Translations under genes and position numbers: made by a program
The notes under the pieces: generated by a model
What the model was told of the DNA's origin: nothing
The model's database searches: none
Seen by the model: only the letters and a program-made list of their open reading frames with translations
Origin: Faucicola sp048551375
GTDB taxonomy: Bacteria; Pseudomonadota; Gammaproteobacteria; Pseudomonadales; Moraxellaceae
Reading direction: 5' to 3'
NCBI RefSeq assembly: GCF_048551375.1
Contig: NZ_JBLYZJ010000008.1
Coordinates: 87,757 to 151,756 of the forward strand
DNA length: 64,000 bases
In this document: in pieces, positions 18,982-27,169 of the stretch
Numbering within the stretch: position 1 is the stretch's first letter
How the letters are laid out: each line of letters begins with the position of its first letter

Positions 18982-20472
18982 TTACGCTTGCCCAGTGGCT
19001 GTTTTGACAGGTTGATAAACTTCCACCTTCCCACTATTGTTGCTAGTATGAGTAGTGCTACTGTGAGAAGGAACGCCTGTTGGCGATAATTTCTCAACAA
19101 CCGCTTGACTGGCTAATTTGGCTTCAAATTCTGGTTTAAAATATTTTAACGCACTCATTAAGGGTTCCATCGCCCCTGGGGCATGAGCACAGAAGGTTTT
19201 ACCCAGCCATAAATCTTTGGTCAATTGTTGCAATACATCAATATCGACCTGTTGACCTTGCCCTTCATTCAATGCGGTTAAACATTTGACCGCCCACGGC
19301 AAGCCATCACGGCAAGGCGTACACCAACCACAAGATTCACGAGCAAAGAATTTTTGCAAATTCAACTGTAACGCCACCATGTCTTGCTGTTCGTCAACGA
19401 CCATAATCAAACAAGTGCCTAGACGGCTACCTGCTTTCATGATGGGTTCAAAATCCATCGGTAAATCCAAATGCTCATCACTGGCGGTCAAAAAGTCAGT
19501 TGACGCACCCCCAGGTAGCCACGCTTTAAGTTTACGACCATCTTTCATACCTTTGGCATAATCAAAAATAATCTCACGAGCAGTCGTACCAAATGGCAAT
19601 TCCCATAAACCGGGTTCATTCACCAAGCCAGAACAGCCCATGATTTTCGTACCGGGGTTTTCGGATTTGCCTTGAGCAAGCCCTTTATACCACTCCACGC
19701 CATGTAGCATAATCGCTGGCATATTGTTGAGTGATTCAACATTATTCACCACGGTTGGGCGACCCCATGCTCCAGAGATTTGCGGAAATGGTGGCTTGGT
19801 ACGAGGATTGGCACGGCGACCCTCAAGCGAGTTAATCAATGCGGTTTCTTCACCGCAGATATAACGCCCTGCCCCTGTGTGAACGTGCAAATCAAAACTA
19901 TAACCAGAGCCAAGAATATTATCACCCAATAAGCCATTGGCACGGCATTCGGCAAGGGCATCGTTTAAGCGTTTGGCTGCCTCAATATATTCACCACGAA
20001 TAAAGATATAACCTGCGGTCGCCCCAATCGCATAACCCGAGATAATCATGCCTTCAATGAGCTGAAACGGTAGGCGTTCCATCAATAGGCGGTCTTTGAA
20101 TGTGCCAGGTTCCATCTCATCGGCATTACAAATCAAATAGCGAGGTCCGCCGTCTGGTGGGGTCATAAACGTCCATTTTAACCCCGCATTAAAGCCTGCA
20201 CCCCCACGCCCACGCACGTTGGCATCTTTAATCATGTTGCCGACTTCTTTGGTGGTTTTGCTAAGGGCGATTTTTAAGCCCTCAAAACCTTTTAAGCTTT
20301 CATAAGTGGCTAAATCAAGCACCGATTCATGGTGTGCCAAACGCCATGTTAGAGGCTTGGTTTCACTGGTAGCGGTGGCTTTGTCGCCATAAATAGGAAT
20401 GGTCTGCTCACCAAGCTGACTGGGTGATTTACCAATTTTGCGGTTATTGATTTGACGGGTCAAATTCATCAT
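18982..20472 (-). CDS. nuoF: NADH-quinone oxidoreductase subunit F
   Basis: A 496-residue subunit that binds FMN and NADH and holds cluster N3. Motifs are GRGGAGFNAGLKW (nucleotide/FMN binding), GAGRYICGEETALINSLEG, and the cluster ligands ESCGWCTPCRDG with a distal Cys in TFCAHAPG. Two ATGs are adjacent (20472 and 20469). The first overlaps the nuoE TGA by four bases (ATGA), which fits translational coupling. The C-terminal ~50 residues are Ser/Thr-rich and look like an unstructured tail. Confidence 0.96.
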   Translation of the reverse strand: MMNLTRQINNRKIGKSPSQLGEQTIPIYGDKATATSETKPLTWRLAHHESVLDLATYESLKGFEGLKIALSKTTKEVGNMIKDANVRGRGGAGFNAGLKWTFMTPPDGGPRYLICNADEMEPGTFKDRLLMERLPFQLIEGMIISGYAIGATAGYIFIRGEYIEAAKRLNDALAECRANGLLGDNILGSGYSFDLHVHTGAGRYICGEETALINSLEGRRANPRTKPPFPQISGAWGRPTVVNNVESLNNMPAIMLHGVEWYKGLAQGKSENPGTKIMGCSGLVNEPGLWELPFGTTAREIIFDYAKGMKDGRKLKAWLPGGASTDFLTASDEHLDLPMDFEPIMKAGSRLGTCLIMVVDEQQDMVALQLNLQKFFARESCGWCTPCRDGLPWAVKCLTALNEGQGQQVDIDVLQQLTKDLWLGKTFCAHAPGAMEPLMSALKYFKPEFEAKLASQAVVEKLSPTGVPSHSSTTHTSNNSGKVEVYQPVKTATGQA

Positions 20473-20978
20473 ACATATAGCTCCAATAACTCAGCGACTT
20501 CTTCTGGTAACACAGGCCCATAAGTGTCTTCATCAATGAGTACCGCTGTGCCTTTGTCGCAGTTGCCGAGGCAACAAATCGGCAATAAGGTAAAGCGATT
20601 ATCAGGGGTGGTTTGACCAAAGCTAATGCCCAACTGACGCTCAAACGCTTGTCCCACACTCTCACTGCCGACCAAATAACAGCCAATTGAATCACACACC
20701 ATAATGATATGGCGACCGACTGGCGAGCGGTAGATACGGTTATAAAAAGTTGCTACACCCTCAACATCAGTCACAGGAATTTGCAAAATATTGGCAATGG
20801 CATTGACTTGGGCATCATCGACCCAGCCATTACGGCGTTGCACAATTTTGAGTGCGTCCAATGAGGCAGCACGGGCTTGGGGATAATGGTGCATAAACTC
20901 ATGGATTTCATGAATTTCTTCTTCGGTTAATATGCTATTAATATCAACCTTTGGCGTTTTATCAGTTACTATTTTCAT
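20469..20978 (-). CDS. nuoE: NADH-quinone oxidoreductase subunit E
   Basis: A 169-residue thioredoxin-like subunit with the [2Fe-2S] cluster N1a. Ligands are in CDSIGC and CCLGNC (CxxxxC ... CxxxC, where the second pair is the last two Cys). An N-terminal helical domain (EEIHEIHEFMHHYPQARAAS) is present as in E. coli. It starts 12 bases after nuoCD and overlaps nuoF by 4 bases. Confidence 0.95.
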   Translation of the reverse strand: MKIVTDKTPKVDINSILTEEEIHEIHEFMHHYPQARAASLDALKIVQRRNGWVDDAQVNAIANILQIPVTDVEGVATFYNRIYRSPVGRHIIMVCDSIGCYLVGSESVGQAFERQLGISFGQTTPDNRFTLLPICCLGNCDKGTAVLIDEDTYGPVLPEEVAELLELYV

Positions 20979-20990
20979 GATAATTCTCTT

Positions 20991-22760
20991 TTATCTATCC
21001 ACATCCGCCATGACTACGTCAATTGACGCCAAGTAAATAATCAAATCCGACACAAGGCTACCATTAATCACACTTGGCATCTGCTGTAAATGGGCAAAAG
21101 TCGGCGTGCGAATACGAGTACGATAGCTCATGGTTGAGCGGTCAGAAATCAAGGTATAATTGGTAATCCCTTTTACTGCCTCGACCATCATAGACGTTTC
21201 GCCTGCTGGCATGACAGGTCCCCACGATACCGAGATAAAGTGGTTAATCAAGGTTTCGATGTCATTTAAGGTACGGTCTTTTGGTGGTGGCACTGCCAAT
21301 GGGTGGTCAGCTTTATACGCACCTGATGGCATATTGTTTAGACATTGTTCAATAATACGCAGTGACTGACGAATTTCTTCGATTTTGACCAAACAGCGGT
21401 CATAAGCGTCGCCATTGTAAGCAATTGGCACTTCAAAATCAAAGTTTTCATAGCCAAGATAGGGGCGTGCTTTACGCAAGTCATATTCCACGCCTGTGGC
21501 ACGCAGACCTGCCCCTGTCACACCCCATGCCAATGCCGATTTGGCATCGTATTGGGCGACTTGTTGGGTACGCAGTTGTAGCACCTTGTTTTTCATGGTG
21601 GCTTTAAAATATTCATCAATACGTTTTGGCATCCAGTCAAGGAACTCTCTTACCAAGCGTTCCCAACCATTTGGCAAGTCCATCGCTGTACCGCCAATCC
21701 TAAACCATGCTGGGTGCATCCGATAGCCTGTCACCGCCTCGATGACATCGTAGGCTTTTTGACGATCGGCAAACATATAGAATACAGGGGTCATACCGCC
21801 TGCGTCTTGGATAAATGTTCCCCAAAACAGCAAGTTATTGGTAATACGGAAAAATTCACTCATCATAATACGAATGGTGTTGGCACGGTCTGGCACGGTA
21901 ATGCCTGCCAATTTTTCCACTGCCATGATGTACGGCAATTCATTCATCACACCGCCAAGATAGTCGATACGGTCGGTATAAGGGATAAATGAGTGCCAAG
22001 TTTGGCGTTCGGCAATTTTTTCTGCCCCACGGTGGTGATAGCCGATATCAGGAATACAGTCGATGACTTCCTCACCATCGAGCTGTAGCACGACACGGAA
22101 TGCACCGTGAGCCGATGGGTGGTTTGGTCCAAGATTGAGGAACATAAAATCTTCATCACGCCCAGAGCGTTTCATGCCCCACTCTTCTGGGATAAAACGA
22201 AGATTTTCCTGCTCAAACATCTGTTTACCTTTATCAAGGTAATACGGTGGTACTTCGGTCGCACGAGAGGCGTATTCTTTACGTAGTGGGTGACCTTCCC
22301 AATATTTTGGCAATAAAATACGAGTGAGGTGCGGATGACCGTCAAATTTAACACCAAACATATCCCACACTTCACGCTCATACCAGTTGGCATTTGCCCA
22401 AATCCGAGTGGCGGTAGGAATGTTGAGGTCGCCTTCTTTGAGGGCAACTTTGACACGGATATCACTGTTACGCTCAAGCGACATCAAATGATAAAACACG
22501 GTAAAGTCGCTATCAGGCTGACCGTCACGGTGCTGACGCAAACGCTCGTCAATGGCGGATAGGTCTAGCAACATGACATAAGGCTTTGGCACAGTGCGAA
22601 GTGTCATCAATACGTCAAGTAAATCTTGTTTGGCAACCCAAATGGTGGGCGTACCATCAACGGTTTGTTGGGTCACAAACGTATGATTTTTTTGCGTTAA
22701 GACTTCTAAAATACTAAAGTCATGGCTGTGATTTCCAGAACTGGGATTTATACTCATCAT
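20991..22760 (-). CDS. nuoCD: Fused NADH-quinone oxidoreductase subunit C/D
   Basis: A 589-residue fusion. Residues ~1-195 are NuoC (30-kDa subunit; VWDMFGVKFDGHPHLTRIL and HPLRKEY) and ~200-589 are NuoD (49-kDa subunit; GPNHPSAHGAFRVVLQLDGE, YIMAVEKLAG, and the C-terminal SDLIIYLASIDVVMADVDR). NuoD carries the quinone-site His/Tyr region but no cluster. The fusion is typical of gammaproteobacteria such as E. coli and Moraxellaceae. The start has two neighbouring ATGs (22760, 22757). A 138-base gap with a dispersed palindrome separates it from nuoB. Confidence 0.96.
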   Translation of the reverse strand: MMSINPSSGNHSHDFSILEVLTQKNHTFVTQQTVDGTPTIWVAKQDLLDVLMTLRTVPKPYVMLLDLSAIDERLRQHRDGQPDSDFTVFYHLMSLERNSDIRVKVALKEGDLNIPTATRIWANANWYEREVWDMFGVKFDGHPHLTRILLPKYWEGHPLRKEYASRATEVPPYYLDKGKQMFEQENLRFIPEEWGMKRSGRDEDFMFLNLGPNHPSAHGAFRVVLQLDGEEVIDCIPDIGYHHRGAEKIAERQTWHSFIPYTDRIDYLGGVMNELPYIMAVEKLAGITVPDRANTIRIMMSEFFRITNNLLFWGTFIQDAGGMTPVFYMFADRQKAYDVIEAVTGYRMHPAWFRIGGTAMDLPNGWERLVREFLDWMPKRIDEYFKATMKNKVLQLRTQQVAQYDAKSALAWGVTGAGLRATGVEYDLRKARPYLGYENFDFEVPIAYNGDAYDRCLVKIEEIRQSLRIIEQCLNNMPSGAYKADHPLAVPPPKDRTLNDIETLINHFISVSWGPVMPAGETSMMVEAVKGITNYTLISDRSTMSYRTRIRTPTFAHLQQMPSVINGSLVSDLIIYLASIDVVMADVDR

Positions 22761-22844
22761 TTATTCCGTATTACAAGAAATTAGTTTAAAATTTCTAATC
22801 AATCTAACCAAATACCTAATTTATTTGCTTGGGTCTATTTGTTT

Positions 22845-22867
22845 GGGCGTAGGCTTTACGCCCCGAC
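22845..22867. repeat. Dispersed GGGCGTA palindrome, copy A3, inside the nuo operon
   Basis: GGGCGTAGGCTTTACGCCCCGAC lies in the 138-base gap between nuoB and nuoCD. The rest of that gap is AT-rich and without a gene. It could form a hairpin in the operon transcript. Confidence 0.65.
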
Positions 22868-22898
22868 TGCTTACCTATTAGGTTTGATATCACCCGAA

Positions 22899-23561
22899 TC
22901 ACTCAATATTATCTGGACTACGTAAGTTTTTGACAGCAATACGGTCAGCTTGTTTACGGTCACGCTCAGGTTGCATAATCGGCTGATAAATCCCATCGTC
23001 TTTAACATGGATACCCAGCGGACGGCGTTCTTTGGTCACTTGCTCTTGCAATAACATAATCGCTTGAATCAATGCCTCTGGGCGTGGCGGACAGCCTGGA
23101 ATATAAACATCAACAGGGATAATTTTATCCACCCCTTGCACCACCGAATACACATCGTACATACCGCCAGAATTGGCACACGCACCCATCGAAATGACCC
23201 ATTTTGGCTCAAGCATCTGCTCATACAAACGCTGAATAACAGGGGCCATTTTCATAAAACACGTCCCTGCCACAATCATCACATCTGCTTGACGAGGTGA
23301 CGCACGAATCACCTCTGCCCCAAAACGTGACAAGTCATGCACACCTGTCAAAGTCGTGGCATATTCCACATAACAGCAAGACGTACCAAAGTTAAAGGGC
23401 CAAAGCGAGTGTTTACGCCCCCAGTTGGCAAGGCTATGGGTCAAATCTTCAAGACGTGTCATCACCACGTTTTTATTGACTTCTTCTTCGTCAATGATTT
23501 GACGTGTCTGAGCGGGGAATCTATCCGCATCAGGATTGGCTTTGGTCAACGTGTATTTCAT
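22899..23561 (-). CDS. nuoB: NADH-quinone oxidoreductase subunit B
   Basis: A 220-residue subunit holding the terminal [4Fe-4S] cluster N2 next to the quinone site. Ligands are the tandem cysteines in GTSCCYVEYA, the Cys in AGTCFMKMAP and the Cys in PGCPPRPEAL. Length fits E. coli NuoB (220). A further conserved segment is ISMGACANSGGMYD. It is followed at its 3' side by an unusually wide gap before nuoCD. Confidence 0.96.
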   Translation of the reverse strand: MKYTLTKANPDADRFPAQTRQIIDEEEVNKNVVMTRLEDLTHSLANWGRKHSLWPFNFGTSCCYVEYATTLTGVHDLSRFGAEVIRASPRQADVMIVAGTCFMKMAPVIQRLYEQMLEPKWVISMGACANSGGMYDVYSVVQGVDKIIPVDVYIPGCPPRPEALIQAIMLLQEQVTKERRPLGIHVKDDGIYQPIMQPERDRKQADRIAVKNLRSPDNIE

Positions 23562-23644
23562 AATCTACAACCTTACATCGCTAAAACGTCATCGGTAAAC
23601 TCATCACAAAAAACCCTGTCAGCATGGCTCACAAGGCTTAGGGA

Positions 23645-24178
23645 TTAGTTAAACGTATTTTTGTTTGTGGTTTTGTTCATTGCCCCAGATAATTGGGCAG
23701 GGATTTTGCCTGTAGGGTCAACTTCTAACTCTTCAATACCATTAAAGCGGGTGATATCCGCCAAATTAAACCCAGCAGGGGCTTGTGTGAGGCGTGGGGC
23801 TTTAGGCTTACGGTCAATGGGCGACCAATTTAACGCACCCAGTTTTAGCAAATAATATAACCCAATCAGTAGCTCTACCACGAAAATCAACACGGTAAAA
23901 AAGCCTATCCAACCTGCTTCTTTCACAGACACCGCATAGGTGTATAGGTACAAGGCTTCAAGGTCAAAAATCACAAAGAAAATCGCCACAATATAGAATT
24001 TGGCAGACAGGCGAATACGAGCCGTCCCTGCACCGACCACACCTGACTCGAAGTTCTCTTGTTTTTGGAAACCCTTGGATGTACCGCCGAGCAAACGTGG
24101 CACGACCAACATAAAAATGCACAGCCCAACCGCCGCCAAAATAAAGACTATCGCTGACCAATCAAAGGCTGGAATCAT
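23645..24178 (-). CDS. nuoA: NADH-quinone oxidoreductase subunit A
   Basis: A 177-residue, three-helix subunit, the first gene of the operon. It has the family motif ENFESGVVGAGTARIRLSAK (loop that closes over the quinone site) and FVIFDLEALYLYTYAV with a conserved acidic pair. The C-terminal ~50 residues are a polar extension beyond the third helix. ATG 24178 has GGAG seven bases upstream. A gap of 83 bases separates it from nuoB. Confidence 0.95.
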   Translation of the reverse strand: MIPAFDWSAIVFILAAVGLCIFMLVVPRLLGGTSKGFQKQENFESGVVGAGTARIRLSAKFYIVAIFFVIFDLEALYLYTYAVSVKEAGWIGFFTVLIFVVELLIGLYYLLKLGALNWSPIDRKPKAPRLTQAPAGFNLADITRFNGIEELEVDPTGKIPAQLSGAMNKTTNKNTFN

Positions 24179-24526
24179 AGGAACGCTCCGACACTACTCA
24201 TCAGTGATTTAGTGAGCTGGCAAGTTCATATTGAACCATCGCCTCTACTCAGCCAAATCGTTTACACTAGAAACTAGAAATACAATATTAGCCGTCCCAG
24301 CCTTGTGATGATGATAATGATAAAGTAGGCGTTTGGCTGTCAACACAATAAGCCTTTGACCGCCTTGATACTGGCACGGATAAACCTTCGCTTGACATGA
24401 ATTGCTAGCGTTTGGTAACTTATTATTGCTGATAACTGGCTAAAACACGCATAGTTTACTCATTTTAACAAAAAAATGCTAGGGGCAAGGCAAAAACTTG
24501 CCATAAAACCCACAAATTTCTCGCAT
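24179..24526. other. Intergenic region upstream of nuoA
   Basis: About 350 bases without a credible gene. It must hold the nuo promoter(s) read to the left, but no confident -35/-10 pair could be picked. No tRNA-like fold or repeat was recognised here. Confidence 0.4.
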
Positions 24527-24555
24527 AAAAAAACCTTACACAGGGTAAGGTTTTT
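24527..24555 (-). terminator. Probable lolA terminator
   Basis: Arms AAAAACCTTAC (24529-24539) and GTAAGGTTTTT (24545-24555) pair perfectly around a 5-base loop. On the minus strand the hairpin is followed by a T-run. It is ~170 bases from lolA, with a MITE-like element in between. Confidence 0.75.
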
Positions 24556-24588
24556 GGTGACTTTTCATGTAAATTGAAACATCTTTTT

Positions 24589-24721
24589 AGCATACGACTT
24601 ACGCAAAAATGCCATTTGTAGGTTGGGTGGAAGAATGGCACTCAACATAAACCATTAAAATTGTTGGGTATCGCAAGCTCTACCCAACCTACGATTTGGT
24701 TAAATACGTAAGTCCTATAGC
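24589..24721. repeat. MITE-like inverted-repeat element next to lolA
   Basis: A ~133-base element whose ends are inverted copies: left ATACGACTTACG (24592-24603) and right, read in reverse, ATAGGACTTACG. Inside, GTAGGTTGGGT (left, 24618 on) and ACCCAACCTAC (right) form a second inverted pair. GGACTTACG ends resemble those of IS5/IS1-type elements. It encodes no protein and lies 5 bases after the lolA stop, so it is probably a non-autonomous insertion. Confidence 0.65.
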
Positions 24722-24726
24722 AAATA

Positions 24727-25398
24727 TTATTGTTCAATCACATCCACGCCTTTGGGTGGGGTAAAGCTAAACTGACTGCTTGGAATACTGGTATTACGTT
24801 TGATATTGCTATATTTAATGGTGGTGACTTGCCCCAAATTGTCATTAAGCACCATCATCACAGGATTACCACTGTTAAAGGCAATACCTAGACTTTTAAA
24901 ACTACCATTGTTATTTTTTGGGTAAAGCACATAATAATTTTTGCCTGCGGTGGGCTGAGTCACGTTGAAGTTTGCACTGATGGTGCTAGGATTGCCTGAC
25001 AATAACAACGCAGGGGTATCGCCTACTTGACTATTGACACTTTGGCGAGTGGCTTGATTAAGGTCTTTGTCATAAATCCACAAGCGACTGCCATTGGCAA
25101 CGACCAACTGTGACGCTGAACCATCAATCTGCCAACGGAAGTTATTGGGGCGTTGGACTGCCATTGTTCCGCTAAAATTACGGTTATTTTTGCCACCCAC
25201 GGTGCTTTGGTTAAAGTTGGCGGTCATGCTTTTGACATTGGATAATAAAGCATTGAGGTTTTTGGCAGCTGATGGGTTATGGTTGGTGCTAGCTTTGGCG
25301 ACTGCACTGGCAGATGGTAACCCCATCATCACAGGGGTAGCCATCAACATGGCGATTGATAAAGTGGGGGTTAATAGTTTTTTCATTGAATTTGACAT
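24727..25398 (-). CDS. lolA: Outer-membrane lipoprotein carrier protein
   Basis: A 223-residue periplasmic chaperone that takes lipoproteins from LolCDE across the periplasm to LolB. It has a signal peptide (MKKLLTPTLSIAMLMATP ... ASA), then the LolA fold: SNVKSMTANFNQSTV, FSGTMAVQRPNNFRWQI, WIYDKDLNQATRQ and the C-terminal SQFSFTPPKGVDVIEQ, all typical. The frame is open to 25503, but ATG 25398 has GAGG nine bases upstream and gives a proper signal sequence; ATG 25386 is also possible. It is usually found near ftsK in gammaproteobacteria but stands alone here. A MITE-like element separates it from its terminator. Confidence 0.92.
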   Translation of the reverse strand: MSNSMKKLLTPTLSIAMLMATPVMMGLPSASAVAKASTNHNPSAAKNLNALLSNVKSMTANFNQSTVGGKNNRNFSGTMAVQRPNNFRWQIDGSASQLVVANGSRLWIYDKDLNQATRQSVNSQVGDTPALLLSGNPSTISANFNVTQPTAGKNYYVLYPKNNNGSFKSLGIAFNSGNPVMMVLNDNLGQVTTIKYSNIKRNTSIPSSQFSFTPPKGVDVIEQ

Positions 25399-25577
25399 CT
25401 GTTTTGTCCTCATAATGATAAATAAATGATAACTACAAATACATGAATTTGATGAGTGGTATTGTGACGCAATTTTTCTTACGCTTCTAGTTGAGCCATG
25501 CAATGGTTATTGGGCGAGTTGTAACAATTGTAACAGGTTTCAAAATGATGTTTCAAAATAACATAAAGGCAAGCAAC

Positions 25578-25608
25578 AAAAAACCCAATAAGCAAGCCTA
25601 TTGGGTTT
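25578..25608 (-). terminator. Terminator of rplU-rpmA
   Basis: Arms AAACCCAATA (25581-25590) and TATTGGGTTT (25599-25608) pair perfectly, followed on the minus strand by a T-run. It lies 25 bases after rpmA. Confidence 0.85.
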
Positions 25609-25632
25609 ATTTTGTTAGAAGTTAAACTGAAA

Positions 25633-25896
25633 TTATTCAGCCGCGCCTTCAACAAATACATAACGGCGGTTGAATTTGCCTTTTACTGCAAATTTTACCA
25701 CGCCATCAGTCAAGGCAAATAGGGTATGGTCACGACCCATGCCTACGCCTTCACCAGCGTGGAATTCTGTACCACGTTGACGAACGATGATGTTGCCAGC
25801 GACAACTTTTTCACCGCCAAATACTTTTACGCCCAACATTTTTGGGTTTGAGTCACGACCGTTACGAGTCGAGCCTGCTGCTTTTTTATGTGCCAT
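25633..25896 (-). CDS. rpmA: 50S ribosomal protein L27
   Basis: An 87-residue L27 with the canonical start MAHKKAAGSTRNGRDSNPK and the conserved IIVRQRGTEFHAGEGVGMG. Its basic N-terminal tail reaches the peptidyl-transferase centre. It has no N-terminal extension needing cleavage, unlike in Firmicutes. It follows rplU after 46 bases; AGGAG precedes the ATG. Confidence 0.97.
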   Translation of the reverse strand: MAHKKAAGSTRNGRDSNPKMLGVKVFGGEKVVAGNIIVRQRGTEFHAGEGVGMGRDHTLFALTDGVVKFAVKGKFNRRYVFVEGAAE

Positions 25897-25942
25897 GTCA
25901 GTTTCTCCTAGCGAGATAAATTAGGTTAGGTCAAATCGCAAA

Positions 25943-26254
25943 TTAAGCGGTAATCGCTGTAATTTTTAGCAAAGTGTACCATTGACGATGACCTTGCTCT
26001 TTGTGGTAATGCTTACGGCGGCGGTGTTTTACGATGCGTACTTTTTCGCCACGACCGTGTTCAACAACTTCAGCAGTCACAACCGCACCTTTTACAACAG
26101 GTTGACCGATTTGGATGTTAGCACCGTCAACAATCATCAATACGTCTTCGATTTTGATAGTGTCGCCTTTTTCAGCTTTTAAAAGCTCAACTTTAAGAAA
26201 TTCGTCTTTTACGACACGGTGTTGTTTACCGCCACTTTTGATTACTGCATACAT
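25943..26254 (-). CDS. rplU: 50S ribosomal protein L21
   Basis: A 103-residue L21 of normal length (MYAVIKSGGKQHRV start, HRRRKHYHKEQGHRQWYT end). It is the first gene of the rplU-rpmA unit. GGAG stands eight bases before the ATG. An ~80-base leader separates it from the promoter at 26344-26372. Confidence 0.97.
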   Translation of the reverse strand: MYAVIKSGGKQHRVVKDEFLKVELLKAEKGDTIKIEDVLMIVDGANIQIGQPVVKGAVVTAEVVEHGRGEKVRIVKHRRRKHYHKEQGHRQWYTLLKITAITA

Positions 26255-26343
26255 TTTGGTTGCTCCAAAACTACCCGTACACCGTGGCTGTTACCTTAAC
26301 AACACTTCTTAACGGATACACAGGGATAAAATTTGAATGCGAA

Positions 26344-26372
26344 ATTCTATAGGTTTTTGGGGCAAAATGCAA
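26344..26372 (-). promoter_or_regulatory. Candidate promoter of rplU-rpmA
   Basis: On the minus strand: -35 TTGCAT (26372-26367), 17-base spacer, -10 TAGAAT (26349-26344). It lies in the gap between the toxin gene stop and rplU. Confidence 0.6.
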
Positions 26373-26401
26373 GGTATTTTGCTTTTTTAGCAACAATAAT
26401 T

Positions 26402-26662
26402 TTAATTTTTAAATAAATTGCTATGGCTGTCAAGTGCAACCAATTTGATATCATCGTCTAACACTTCATACACTAACAATAAATCAGGTTTGACATGGCA
26501 TTCTCGGTATTGTTTGAGCTTGCCTTTTAATTGATGGTCTTTGAACTTTTCGGGCAAGGGTAAGTCATTGCTCAAACAATTTAACACTTCAATGAGCGAA
26601 GCGGAAAAGCCATGTTTTTTCAAGTCTTTAAAAAATTCATTGGTAGTTTTAATGGCTTTCAT
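26402..26662 (-). CDS. Type II toxin, YafQ/RelE-family mRNA interferase
   Basis: An 86-residue RelE-fold protein. The C-terminal half carries the YafQ signature: DHQLKG, RECHVKPDLLLVYEV and DSHSNLF. The His and Asp residues are those used by YafQ for ribosome-dependent mRNA cleavage. It starts 14 bases inside the upstream antitoxin gene, the usual translational coupling of such pairs. The length is normal (~90). The catalytic residues look intact, so the toxin is probably active. Confidence 0.87.
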   Translation of the reverse strand: MKAIKTTNEFFKDLKKHGFSASLIEVLNCLSNDLPLPEKFKDHQLKGKLKQYRECHVKPDLLLVYEVLDDDIKLVALDSHSNLFKN

Positions 26663-26942
26663 TGACCGCCCTTACCAACTCATCGACATTATCAAAACTT
26701 AATAAGTCATCACTTTGTGCCTGTGCAATGGCTTTGAGGAGTTTGGCAGTCGGTACTTTGCTCACGTTTTGTGCGGTGTCATTTTGATAGGATAAGGACA
26801 AAGGGATTTCTTTGGTGCTGACGATTTGGTTAAAAAACATTTTGATGGCTTGGGTGGGTGATAAGCCATAACTGGCTAACACTTCGGTGGCTTGGTGTTT
26901 AAGACCTTCATCAATCCGCACGTTAAAATTGGTCGCTGTCAT
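26649..26942 (-). CDS. Type II antitoxin, DinJ/RelB-family
   Basis: A 97-residue protein with an N-terminal ribbon-helix-helix region, NFNVRIDEGLKHQATEVLA then GLSPTQAIKMFFNQIV, the RelB/DinJ pattern. A C-terminal tail should wrap the toxin. Antitoxins of this family neutralise YafQ and repress their own operon. Start ATG 26942 gives MTATNFNVRID; the frame is open to 27005 but that would run through the likely operator. A 9-bp inverted repeat lies just upstream. The pair is inserted between the divergent rplU and ispB genes. Confidence 0.87.
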   Translation of the reverse strand: MTATNFNVRIDEGLKHQATEVLASYGLSPTQAIKMFFNQIVSTKEIPLSLSYQNDTAQNVSKVPTAKLLKAIAQAQSDDLLSFDNVDELVRAVNESH

Positions 26943-26954
26943 GGTTTTACCAGT

Positions 26955-27001
26955 ATTTGTATATAAATTTATGGCTATTGTATGGTTTTTTTTATACAAA
27001 T
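26955..27001. promoter_or_regulatory. Inverted repeat upstream of the antitoxin gene
   Basis: Perfect 9-mers ATTTGTATA (26955-26963) and TATACAAAT (26993-27001), 29 bases apart, sit in the expected promoter region. This is a candidate operator for antitoxin autoregulation. Confidence 0.5.
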
Positions 27002-27169
27002 TCAATGTAAAACATGATGATTTTGATAGGTAATGCTTTTTATAATCATCACTTTAGCAAAAATTTACTACTTCACGGTTTTGGGCTGTGATATATTTAA
27101 TGCGTTTATGCCAATTTTTGCCAAATTAGGCTTATAATACACGCCAAATTTTGATAGTTAGGGTCAAAG

